From Zygnema cylindricum (Eukaryota > Streptophyta > Zygnematophyceae > Zygnematales > Zygnemataceae), in NCBI GenBank assembly GCA_037447655.1, contig JBBHKE010000892.1:1-64000 (forward strand): a stretch of DNA of 64,000 nt, written 5' to 3'. A program made the position numbers and the translations under genes. Below, in pieces: positions 21,384 through 32,006 of the stretch (its first letter is position 1; each line of letters begins with the position of its first letter). Under the pieces are notes generated by a model. The model made no database searches and was not told the DNA's origin. It saw nothing but the letters and a program-made list of their open reading frames with translations.

Positions 21384-21591
21384 CCTTCCAAGTTCCAAGC
21401 AACAACACCTTCCAAGTTCCAAGCAGACGCAAACTATACTTGTGCTTTTGCCCATTTTTAGTACGACGTAATATTTTCTCGTTGGAAGTCCCATTTTCTG
21501 TGAAACCAACGGGGACACATTTACTTGAACACATGGGAACACATTTATTTGAACACATGGGAACACGTACTTAATCGCAAAGCGTTACATT
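21384..21591. other. Short spacer between Copia and hAT elements
   Basis: Holds a 24-bp tandem repeat at 21384-21425 and a second pair, GAACACATTTAYTTGAACAC plus ATGG, at about 21516-21563. No gene. The last 8 bases (GTTACATT, 21584-21591) are the hAT target duplication. Confidence 0.7.
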
Positions 21592-22094
21592 CATAGAGGT
21601 TTCATTCGTTAAAATTGTAAAATTTTTACAATTATGCATTATATTTAGGGTTTTTTGAACTTTTAGTACATTTTTGTGTAGTATTCTTGTACGGACAGAT
21701 TGTACGGATTGTATTTGTACGGATGTAAAGAAAGTACGGGTCTAAATTCTACAGACAAGCGGATTGTACAGAATTTAAAAAAAAAAAAAAAACATGTCAC
21801 TTCATCTCTATTTTTTTTCGACTTCTGGACCTTCTTCTAGGAAGACCATTGTAGCCGCCTTTGAGGCCTCACTAGAGCAGCCATTGAAATCACTCTTTAG
21901 CCTCCGCGAACTTTTGTAAACGCAGCCATGCCAAAGATTTGAGGAACAGAGTGGGAGCATGTTGTAGCTCTAACTGGTGGTATACTTGGGATAACAAATT
22001 GTGCATTTGTGTGTCCTGCATATTATACTTGGGATAGCAAATTGTGCATTTGTGTGTCCTGCAGATTATAGTATTATTCATAAGCCACCAAGAC

Positions 22095-24808
22095 TAGGAA
22101 CCACCTTTTAGGAAACGTGAAGAATGCAGGAATTAGGCCATGCAAATTATGTCCAGATGATGTGAAAGCAGAGTTAAGTGTTGTGGAAACAGATAAGGCT
22201 TCTCATGACTCTCAAAAGCGTACAATATCCGTTCAGGATCGACTTACTGGAAGTGCTATCCCGTCTAGCCATCTTGTCGATTCTAGCCAGAGCAACAAGG
22301 TGAAAGGGGTGCAGACGAAAATCCGAGATGCTTTCAATAAGCAAAATATGAAGGAGGTAGATGAAGCATGGGCCAAGGCATTCTTTGCAAATGGCTTGCC
22401 ATTTAGTCTATGAAAAGACCACTATTTTAAGGCTGCAGTGAGGCTCCCCGGGAGATAGGGGGGTGTTATAAGTTACCCTACCGAAATGCCATGAGAACCC
22501 GTCTGTTGACTATTACTAAGGCGATGATAACTAACGATTTGTAGAGTTACATGGAGACTATGAAAGTCATTGGTGCCATTGTCACATTAGATGGTTGGAC
22601 AGTTGTTGACCAAACGCCTCTCTTGAACATTCTAGCTTTCAACCCAAAGGGGGACATTTTTCTTGTTGTTCTGATACAGCTGCTGGCACTAAAGATGAAG
22701 AAGATGCAGCAGTAGTCATCGTAGAACAAATCAAGAGAGGAAGCTTCCACAATTACCGATGGCTGAACAGAAACTTTGACAGACTATAACTTTCATTAAA
22801 AAGCCCCAATGGTCCTAAAAAGTTACCATAGTGTAAATAACATACAAAAAAACAAACACACAAAGTTTCAATTGATTCCGCTTACAGATCTGTGAGATAT
22901 GCAGAAATGAAATTACAAAAAATTGAGTGTACACTTCAAATTCACTAAGTCCTACTTCTATACACCAAAACTACACTAAGCTAAACTACACTAAGCTGTA
23001 TGGAGGAATTCCAGCCGTACATCTAACATTCTAACACAACAAAAACTATGTGTATACCTGTGTACTGAAGGTATATCATAAACCACATTCTCAACACTAA
23101 ACAACTAACTCACTACAAACAAAGTTCTATTCTACCAAGTATTTACACCGAAGTTCAGACAACGTAAAGTGATAGTGATCTAGTTACGCCTCGTCAGTAT
23201 TTGTTGGTGGCGGCTGTCAGCCGTATGATTAGAGGATTTGGTACCGTAGAACTGACTTCACGAAGTCCCGTGGTCTTGCCGAATTTCCGTACGTCCACGG
23301 ATGACATACTCACGCATTCTCTCAAGTGACGACGCGTGTCCCAAGTGTGAATGAACCGTGAACTCCCAACTTCCCTGTCACACTAGTTTTGGTAAGTATT
23401 GAAACGAACTCAACTAAAAATAGCTTAAGTCGTGAACAGCTCTCTCTCCCAACTTAAGTTGTGAACAGCTCTCTCTCCCTCACAACTTAGGCAAAGAGAG
23501 GACTAAAGCTTTCTAAAAACAACATTTCTTATGGCGGAAAACACCAGTGGGCAATGCAACGATGCCGAATATGTTCGTAAGGTGTTGGAGAAAGGAGTTC
23601 TTACGGTAGGGGTGGAACATGTTGCCCAAATTGTGACAGATTGTGCTCATGTTAACAAAGCGGCAACCTCCTTGCTCATGAGCAAGTACCCTTCTCTGAC
23701 ATAGACGCCATGTTCTACCCACATTTTAGACCTGTTGTTGGAGGAATGGGGTAAGTTGTCTTTTATCTCGACACCCGTCAAAGAGGCAAAGGAGGTGTTG
23801 AGATTAATTACAAACCACAATATAAGTGTATCCATCTTTAACAAAATCTCGACACTCCGACTTTTGAAGCCTGGAGAGACTCGGTTCGCGACAAACTTTA
23901 TCATGCTTCAAAGGTTTTTAGAGGTGAAGGATAGCCTCGAGGGTTTAATGTTTGATGATGACTACTGGCAATGGATGGGCAAGCCTGCATACAAGGTTGT
24001 GGGGACTAAGATTAAAGGCCACATTTTGAGCCCGAGATTTTGGATAAGAGTGAAAGAAGCTGTGACAGTTTCAAAGCCTGTGGTACGATTGATGAGGGAG
24101 TGTGACAAAGGGCCCCCAAATGCGGGGAAGGTTTATTATGGTTTTCACATGATTGGTCAATACTTAAATAATATATCGACCAATAGAGGAGAAGGATATT
24201 CCGAAGGAGTGCACGTTTCGGAGGAGTTAAAAGAATCTTGGTTGGCTAGATGGGGGATGGCATATAGCCTCATACATGCAGCCGGCTTTGTACTTGATCT
24301 TGAGTACCAAAGTTCTGAATACGGGCAAGAGACCGATGTGATCGTCATGGGAGGCTTCCACACTATCCTTCAGAGGATGTTACCGCGTGTGGCAGACCAA
24401 ACCTCGACCTACATTGAGTTAACTAAGTATAGGGGTTTTGAGGGTGTATTTGGGAGGGAGGTAACATTAGCTTGTGCTAAGTTGATGGAAGGGTGGAAGT
24501 GGTGGCAGGGGTTTGGGGCTGTCACGCCTATCTTGCAGAGGGTAGCAACTAGGGTCCTTGCCCAATGCTCGGTTGCCAGCTCGTGTGAGAGGAATTGGTC
24601 AACCTATGACCATATTCACTCTAAAAAACGGAACAGAGTGACGACTAAAAGGGCCAATGACCTGGTTTGGGTGTTTAGCAATCTGAGGTTAGCACACCAA
24701 ACCAGGGATGTTAACTATGAGGCGGCTATGATAGCATGGGAGGAAGAGGAAGGGGGTGTAGTTGAAGAGGAGTCAGACCAAAATATGGATGAGTTAGATT
24801 TAGAGTAG
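22095..24808 (+). pseudogene. hAT transposase, split by a solo LTR
   Basis: Transposase of the cut-and-paste hAT superfamily. N-terminal piece: the end of a BED zinc finger (NVKNAGIRPCKLCPDDVKAE, from about 22109) and a linker to 22413, where a stop interrupts ANGLPFSL. After frame changes, 22551-22663 reads the DUF659-type core (IVTLDGWTVVDQTPLLNIL) with the first catalytic aspartate. The solo LTR 22664-23524 follows. Reading resumes at 23531 (AENTSGQCNDAEYVRKVLEK, TDCAHVNKAA with the second aspartate). A TAG at 23702-23704 stands where TPC is normally preceded by Trp. Then 23735-24808 is open through the C-terminal dimerisation domain (SSCERNWSTYDHIHSKKRN, then LVWVFSNLRL). Inactive. Confidence 0.9.
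22664..23524 (-). mobile_element. Solo LTR of the young Copia family inside the hAT transposase
   Basis: Minus-strand LTR starting TGTTGTTTTTAGAAAG (from 23524) and ending CAGAACAACA (22664), flanked by the 5-bp duplication TTTCT (22659-22663 and 23525-23529). It matches the 3' LTR throughout but is 861 bases long because of a repeated AGAGAGAGCTGTTCAC segment near 23410-23480 and extra sequence near 23060-23140. There is no internal region, so it arose by LTR-LTR recombination. It carries the gag start sequence (complement near 22712-22720) and a weak TATA box (22956-22963). Confidence 0.93.
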
Positions 24809-25420
24809 AGAGGTTTATGTTTTAGCTCCATTCGCGGTCGTTAATGACTTGACCAAGTTTTTATGTGTAAACTATGCCATTTCACTCACATGAATACAAA
24901 AACGGTTATTTTTGCTTCAATTATAAATTTTTTCTTTTTTCAATGTTAAAATCTTGTAACATGGCCATTTTTTGCTTCGATTGTCGATTTTAAAATATTA
25001 TATGTGAGCATGTCGTAATGGAGCCATGATGTAATGCTGAACTAGCGACGAGGCAGCCTAGTCGCTGATTGCTGACCAGCGACGAGGCAGCCTAGGCGCT
25101 AACCTCTGGTTCACTGTTTCAGCGACCAGGAAGTGTGGTCTCTGGTTGCTCGTTAATTATTTTGGTGATGAGGCACCGACGACGCTGGTAAAGTTTGGAG
25201 CATAGAGGTATCGATTAATACTTTAATAGTTTAAAATGTCGTATTGTATTTTTATTCTGATTTTTTTTTTTTTGAGAGTTTTCTTATTTTTCTTTTATAA
25301 TAAGTCAAAGCTGGTCAACGCATTTTAAAAAATATGAAATTTTGAAAAATGCGCATATGCATTCTTTTTCAAAGTTTTTTACAGTGAGCATACTACGAAT
25401 GAAACCTCTATGGTTACATT

Positions 25421-26698
25421 GAACATTTGAAGATGACGTGATTGAACATTTGAAATGACGTGACAGTGGGTCAAAACAACACAAGACGATTTTTTTTTGT
25501 ACATCTTAAGTTCGCGGATGACGCAAACTGTACTCTACAAATTTGCGATTTCTTCGTACGGCTGAGCTTACGCAGTACGGCGCTAAGTTACAAAGGAAAA
25601 CGACAGAAAAACCCGTACTTTGCCACATGGGGCCGTACCCTTAGTCGCAAATTGAAGAACGACGTCTTAAAATTAAAGTACTTAAAGTATTGTACGGACA
25701 AATTAAATCGCACGAAACGAAATAAACTTCGTACAGTATAATATAACGGACGCGCGTATAAATATCGATGAAACTAAATGAAAAAAATGCGTGTCGTCAC
25801 GCGCGACCAAATCAAGTCACACTATTTACGATTCACCTAAAACCTAAAATCAGTCAAAAAATTGTATTTTCCGGGAGCTTTGGAAGAAGAAAAAAAAAAA
25901 AAAAAAAAAAAAGGCAATTACAAATTGGAATTTTGGGAGCTTAGCAAAAATTGTACGGATATAATACAGTATTGGAAGTGTTTTTAAAACTGTTGAAGAT
26001 TTACAGAAACTGTACGGAAAAGTATAAAAGTCGTACGAAATTGTACGGAAAGCAATTGAGGGAATCCGCCTGGAAGTTTTTGTTTTTTTTTTTTTTTGAA
26101 GGTAGGGATTACCGATTTTTGAATTAATGAATTTTATTTGCACATTTAAATTTTTAATGTTTTTTTTTTTTTTTTGGAGCTGTCATTCGTAGAAGTTTCA
26201 GTTGAGGAGTAAAGCAGTAATTTTTTTTTGGCAATTTTTGTTTTATTTTTTGTAGTAATATTTATCTTTTGTTATTTTAACTCTTGTGTTGTTATAGTTT
26301 AAGACCTAAAATTTAGCTCATTTTTTTTTTTTTTTTTTTTTTTTTGTCAATTTTGTGGTTTTTTTTTAAATTTAATCGCCCAACATCACCTTTATCATGA
26401 AATTTAGTGTCCATCAATCCATCAAAAAAAAAAAAAAAGGAAATTAAGGGGCTTATTACTACAGCTTTTAAGCTCTTTTTTTCACCTCTCATTTTTATTT
26501 TTACGACTCAATTTTTCATTTTTCGGCAAATAATATATTTTTGTATTTTTTTTCAATGTTTTGTTTTTTTTTTCCCTCAAAAAATTGGGTCACATCTTCT
26601 CTCCTATTGCCTTTTTCTTTTTGGGCTTAAAAATCCCCAAAACCCCTAAAACCCTGATGTTTTTTTTTTTTTTTTGGGGTTTTTTTAATTGAAACAGG
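25421..26698. other. Intergenic region upstream of ERG28
   Basis: T- and A-rich, with many homopolymers (for example near 25890-25912, 26083-26098, 26159-26176, 26322-26346) and repeated TGTACGG words around 25950-26060. A copy of the start of ERG28 exon 1 (CATCTTCTCTCCTATTG) lies at 26593-26609. A promoter is expected here, but no clear TATA box can be chosen among the T-runs. Confidence 0.6.
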
Positions 26699-29361
26699 AT
26701 GCATCTTCTCTCCTATTGGTTGTTCCTTGTGGGGTTTTTCCGTCTTTCTTCCGTTTTTTTCGGATACTTCAACAAATGGGCTTTACAAGTCGCCGTTTTC
26801 TCCCACGCCGATGGTAAGATTTGGGTTTTTTTTTTTTTAGGGGATTTGTAGTTTTTTGGTTTTTAGGGTTTCTTAGAGTTTTTAAGAGTTTTCAGAGTTA
26901 TGACAGACCAGGAAATATTTTCTGGGAAAAGTTGGAAAAACACTTTTTAAAGAGGAATGTTGAAATATTCTTGAGATAATAATTTAAAGAATTGTTGTTT
27001 TTTTTTTTTTTTGTGAAAATCATAAATTGTACTTCAGTCAAAATGAGTAAATGAGATTATTATCGGTGACCCTAAAATTTACCCATGGAACATAAAATAG
27101 TATAATATATATATATTTTTTATTAACACTAATTTTCGAGACGGTTCGGAATCAACTACGTCGTACGAAACTCAATTAGAATTAATAACACGAATAATAT
27201 AATCCACCAAATAATGCCTTTACTTATTAATAACACTAATAGTATAATCTACACTAATAATTCCTTCACTTATTAGTAATTCTAATGATATAAACCCACA
27301 CTAATCGATTACCGGTGAACTTTTGCTATCCGTCAAATTTCACGTGTTTATTATATTTGTCACGTAGTGTCTATGTTTTTTTTTTTTTAATGTGTGTGTT
27401 TGTGTGTGTGTGTGTGTTTTTTTTTTTTGTGAGTTTTTTTTTGGGGGGCAGTGACGGATGTCCACGGACGTACTTTTGCGGTGTGGACAAGTGTCACATG
27501 CGTTCTATGCGTTTTAACGGCGCTTGACATCAGCAATTCTGGACTTTACCTCGCCACATTGCTCTCTTTTGTCATCGTCCTTCTCTTTTTTGGGTCGGAG
27601 TATTTGATTTACCAAACTATGAGCCTAAAGAACATTTCACTTGTGGGTACAATCGCAGGTAAGTCGAGTTCTAGAACCGATTTTGGAATGTTATGTGAAT
27701 GTATTGTTGTTAGTATAGCATGTGTTTTGTTTTGTTAGTATTATATGTTGTTTTCTTTTCTTAGCATTGTATGTAATTTTTAGTGTTCTGTATCGGTAAG
27801 CATTTACCGATAACCGATATGGACCCCTTTTCGGGTTCCCGATAATCGATATATTGGTTCAATATATCGTTATCGGTCTTATCGCCGATAAGTAACCGAT
27901 AATATTGGGTACTTATCGGCGATAACACCGATAACGATAACTATCGGCGATAAATGTACGGGCCGTACAGATAAATGTACGGGAAAACAGATAAATGTAC
28001 GGCATGTACACTCAGCTGTACGTCTTATTCCCCGGACGCGCAGAAAGTACAGCAGCTGCCATGACGTCTGTACGGTTTTGGTACGGATCCAATATAAACG
28101 ATGTACCTTTCACATCCGACGCCATGGCTTTGTCCCTTTATTCCATGGGATCCACTGGACACCTGCCACGTGTCAATCTGTCAGCTTTTTTGGCATAAGC
28201 TGCCAAAAGAGCCATTACGGGATGCCAGCGCTCACGCTGGCCGTCCGCTCGTGTTTTCTCATTCCAAGTCGTCCGTTCGATTCCGGCGGCACGCAGAATG
28301 TTATTTTGCGTCCGTTGTACTTTTGTGTCCGCCGTCCTTTTTCCGTTCCATGTTCACCAGTTTGTCTGTAAATTCCGTGCGTCGCCATAAAAAATGTTTG
28401 TTCAGTTAACTGGCCAACGTTTTCTGTGCTGCGTTGCCCGTAATAATTTGCAGTTAATAGCTACGGAACAGAATCGTACACGTGGCATGACATGCTATAT
28501 AATGTAAATAGTATAATACAATATTTAATAAGGTACTATAGTATGCGTACTAAATATTTTTATAGTTATCGTCGATATGGAATGTGTTGGTCTCGGACCG
28601 ATATATCGGTACCTCTGACCGTTCGATAACCGATAACTATCGGTATCGGTGTTATCGCGATAAGTTTTTTACCGATACACAACACTAGTAGTTTTGTTTT
28701 TTGTTTCTCATGTCTTATAACAACTTGATTTGATTTCTAATACGTTTGAAAATTGAATATATGTTGTTCAAATTCTAAGTGTGAAATACGAGTTATTCGA
28801 GGAATTGAAATAGTGAATTCGTGAAATACACGGGAATATTAATCATGAAAGGTGAGTTATATAAACTAATTCGTATCATGAAGTAATTTTCGGATGACAA
28901 TTCACAAAGCGTTTTTGGAAATAAAGGTCTCTTTGGGCCCTCCAATGGTCTTCCATACAATTTTTTATCGAAACTTTTTTGTGGTCCAAACAATGTCATG
29001 TGTAGGCGTGGAGTATACCTCAAACCTTAATTAGTGTGGTTTTTGCAAACTAACGAGGACACATTACAATGAATGGTCTTAATGGTGGGATGGTATTATA
29101 TTATTGTCAAGGTTCATGGTTAGTTTGTCTACTTTTTTGGTTCGCCATGAAAATTGTTTATGTTATTTCTTTATATTGTTGTTATAATTGTTTATATCTC
29201 TCTCGTACGTTATTTTTGAGCATTGCCATAAAAATTGCGATGAAACTTGTTGTGATGGCTCTTTTTTTTGTGTTTTTTTTGCAGTTGTTTCACTGGTTTG
29301 GATGGCGATGGCTTGGAAATCTATCTCTAAAAAGACGGAGAAACCCATTAAAACGACGTAG
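26699..29361 (+). CDS. ERG28: ERG28 sterol-biosynthesis scaffold protein, 3 exons
   Basis: Small ER membrane protein that tethers sterol C4-demethylation enzymes. Exons 26699-26813, 27452-27658 and 29285-29361; introns begin GTAAGA and GTAAGT and end GGCAG and TGCAG. Joined length is 399 bases, 132 residues plus TAG, near the roughly 130 residues usual in plants. Conserved stretches: FFGYFNKWALQVAVFS in exon 1, VTDVHGRTFAVWTSVTC, YLATLLSF and SEYLIYQTM in exon 2, LVWMAMAWKS and a lysine-rich tail in exon 3. Four hydrophobic segments are expected. The phase 1/phase 1 joins produce the family alignment without gaps. The exon 1 start is supported by alignment with the N-terminus of plant homologues as I recall them. 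Intron 2 carries a 907-bp inverted-repeat transposon. It converges with the GRAS gene. Confidence 0.9.
27781..28687. mobile_element. hAT-like non-autonomous element in ERG28 intron 2
   Basis: Ends TAGTGTTSTGTATCGGTAA (left CTG, right GTG) in inverted orientation, flanked by GTAATTTT (27773-27780) and GTAGTTTT (28688-28695), an 8-bp duplication with one change. The interior is full of CGATA/TATCG palindromes (27787-27955 and 28560-28680) and TGTACGG words (27955-28085). No transposase is recognised. A one-ended relative is at 8239-8447. The 8-bp duplication suggests hAT, but its ends differ from the hAT at 21592. Confidence 0.85.
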
Positions 29362-30269
29362 AATTTTTTGTTTACAGAAAAAACTTTTGAAGACGAAAAA
29401 ACAATTTTTATTTTCAAAAAAACAACTTTTGTTTACAACAAACTACTTTTGATTCCCGGAAACATATTGCGTGCGAGTCGCAGGTAGTTTGGTTTTTACA
29501 TTCTTCAATTTTGGGTCTTGTGTTGGTGAGATTTGAGCATAGGATGTTTTTTTTTTTTTTTTCCTCTCAAGTGGAAATCAACTTTTCTTCCTTTTTTAGA
29601 TATAACAATTCGACTTTCTTTTTTACATTATTTAGTGTATTTCCTTCACATGTGAAACACTTTGGAAGCTTTTTCAATTGTACATAAAATGGTGTGGACA
29701 TAACTCATCCGTCTTTTTCCCTCTCTCCTTTATTCTTTCCTTTCCTTTTTTTTCCACACTACTTTTCTACATTTCCTATGGATATTTCTTAAAAGTGGAA
29801 CAATGAAGTCTTTCAACTTTAGTTTCTCTAATAATAACTTTAGTTTGGCATTTTTTTTTGGGGGATTTTGTGTGAAGGTTTATTTTCTTAAATTGTTAAT
29901 TTTGTTCATGAAATGAACGATTTGAGAGCAATTTTTGTTCTCATTTTAGATTTGTTTTTGTCTTTTGTTATCAGTCATATATGTGAGTGTCCAAATATGT
30001 TTAGTACTTGTCATCGTTTGTGGATAGTGGCAGTTTTCTGTAAGCTGACGGAATAGTCTGTTTGCGAGTATATATGACAAGATGAAACAATAAAAACTAC
30101 ATATGACAAGATGAGACAAAAAAACTATGTATGATAAGATGAGACAAAACACTACATATGACAAGATGAGACAAAATAATCATCTTCGGCAGGGAAGGAA
30201 GCGTGAAAATTAGGTTTTATGTTTTATATATGAAAACATGAAAAAGACGGTTACCGGTTTCATGGGAGC

Positions 30270-30470
30270 AGTACACCGTGTATCGCAATTAGTGTAAATG
30301 TTTTTTTCGCCACTTAATACATCTTTTCTCTGAACACACAACGGTTGCGATTAAAAGGTAAGATACTCCGATTGGCGGTCTTATATTGAAAACTGGACAA
30401 ATGTTTACGGAGAAAATATGTTTTAAGTGACAGAAAAATTATTAACACAAATAGCGATACACGGTGTACT
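30270..30470. mobile_element. 201-bp inverted-repeat element (MITE-like)
   Basis: Perfect 17-base inverted ends AGTACACCGTGTATCGC at 30270-30286 and 30454-30470, with weaker similarity continuing inward (ATTAGTGTAAATG against TATTTGTGTTAAT). No coding capacity. No clear target duplication. Confidence 0.75.
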
Positions 30471-30763
30471 TAATTTCGTGAGAGGGATATTGAGGACTTC
30501 ACAAAAAAGAAATGACAAAGAAACGATTTTGGCTTTTGAAACCGATTGACTGACCAAAAGTAAAGTTATATAACAAAAAAACATTTAAAAAAAAAAACAT
30601 ATTAAACAAAAGAATATTAAAAAAAAACATGGTAAAAAAAAGCATATTAGAAAAAACATCAATACTAATAGTGGTACACGATGTTATACATATTCTTTTG
30701 TTGGCGATAAAAACTAGCCAAACCTAATAACTCCATATACTACAATAAAGAATCTATTCTGGA

Positions 30764-30955
30764 GAGGGAGAGAGGGAGAAAGGGAGAGGGAGAAAGGGAG
30801 AGAGGGAGAGAGGGAGAGAGGGAGAAAGGGAGAGAGGGAGAAAGGGAGGGAGGGAGAGAGAGAAAGGGGGGGGGAGGAGAGACAGGGAGAACGGGAGAGG
30901 GAGGTGACGATGGAGAGGGATAGCGAGAGGAACAGGGAGAGGGATTGGGAGAGGG
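30764..30955. repeat. GGGAGA-type purine microsatellite
   Basis: Irregular (GGGAGA)n/(GGGAGAAA)n over about 190 bases. Confidence 0.9.
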
Positions 30956-31271
30956 ACAGAGGAAACTTTTCTACAGTATCTCATTAGCTTATGAAGGATA
31001 CATGCGGTATTTACAAGGAGTGACATACACAGGATTCTGCCTCAAAAAAAGGTCAATTCTCAAAAAAAAAAAAAAACTTATTCACACACTTGTTTTTATT
31101 TTCTATACTTACACCAATTCTCCTTTCATATAAAGTTAGAAAATATGTCCAAGCAACTAAATGGTCAGCTTAAAAACACTTTTTAAAGTAAAAAACCGTT
31201 TATAAAAACGCTTTTTTGCAATTGTGCATTTAAACAAAGGTGGATTTCTCTCTACTGTGACCGAAATGGTG

Positions 31272-31557
31272 ACAGTTCCACCGCCCACCGTTATTAGAGT
31301 TGAACATTTTTCGGACAGTCAAAAAAGTTCTTTTTCTCGTCACATATTTTTCAGATTTTCAATCGTGACATCACGATCGAAAGGTAAGACCGTTACTTTT
31401 TCCATTTCTTGCCTCCGAAAAAAAATCCAACGATCCATCACAGAGTTAAAACGCTTTTGACTGCCCGAAAAATGTTTAAACACTTGCCCAAAAGATGTTT
31501 AAACACTTTTGACTGCCCGAAAATTGTTTAACCCTAATAACAATGGACGGTGTAGTT
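31272..31557. mobile_element. 286-bp inverted-repeat element (MITE-like)
   Basis: Ends of about 45 bases are imperfectly complementary: left CCACCGCCCACCGTTATTAG then GTTGAACATTTTTCGG; right, read inverted, ACACCGTCCATTGTTATTAG then GTTAAACAATTTTCGG. Same terminal theme as 54773-55003. Confidence 0.75.
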
Positions 31558-31937
31558 TGCAAAAAGTTTCAAAAATCTTCGACCAATGAGACGATATAAT
31601 TTGACGAAGGAAGAATTAGGCATCAATTGCCAAAATTTATATAAATAGCCCACTAAAAGTCTTTCTAATAACAACTATCTTTCTCACACAATATTGCAAT
31701 AATTAGAACCTGCAAGTATGTGGAAAAGGACTAAACCGGAAAAGACTTTTAGAGCGAGAAAAATAACTTTAGAGAGAGGAAAATAACATTTTCCTTTTCA
31801 GATAACCTGAATCAGTATTGTCGCTCCTATAAAACTCTTATTTTTCCCAATATCAAGCACCGTATAAAAAAGAAGGCAGATATAAATAACCGTCTAGGAC
31901 GAGAACCTATTATTGTACATGTATTTGAAACCCGTAA

Positions 31938-32006
31938 AAACCTCAAAACCTCAAAACCTCAAAACCTCAAACCTTCAAAAAACCTCAAAACCTCAAAAAA
32001 CCTCAA
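31938..32006. repeat. TTTTGAGG minisatellite at the GRAS stop codon
   Basis: About eight copies of AAACCTCA (minus strand TTTTGAGG). The GRAS stop codon TGA (32003-32005) lies in the first unit, so the array starts exactly at the end of the coding sequence. Confidence 0.85.

Larger units (their letters stand above)
21592..25412 (+). mobile_element. hAT transposon with intact ends, interrupted by a solo LTR
   Basis: Terminal inverted repeats CATAGAGGTTTCATTCGT (21592-21609) and its exact complement (25395-25412), flanked by a perfect 8-bp target duplication GTTACATT (21584-21591 and 25413-25420). Both are hallmarks of hAT elements. The total is 3821 bases, about 2955 without the nested LTR. 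It encodes a BED/hAT transposase, now broken. A 43-bp tandem duplication (21981-22066) lies in the 5' part and an (A)n run of about 15 near 21777-21793. Confidence 0.93.
29362..32002. other. Convergent intergenic region ERG28-GRAS
   Basis: No further gene seen. Contains T-rich DNA, the small inverted-repeat elements at 30270-30470 and 31272-31557, a purine microsatellite at 30764-30955, repeated ACATATGACAAGATGAGACA (30080-30170) and an AAACCTC array reaching the GRAS stop codon. Confidence 0.7.

Noticed and set aside
27995-28409. Overlapping plus-strand frames in the ERG28 intron
   Set aside because: No recognisable domain; they lie inside the 907-bp inverted-repeat element and are not kept in the fragment at 8239.
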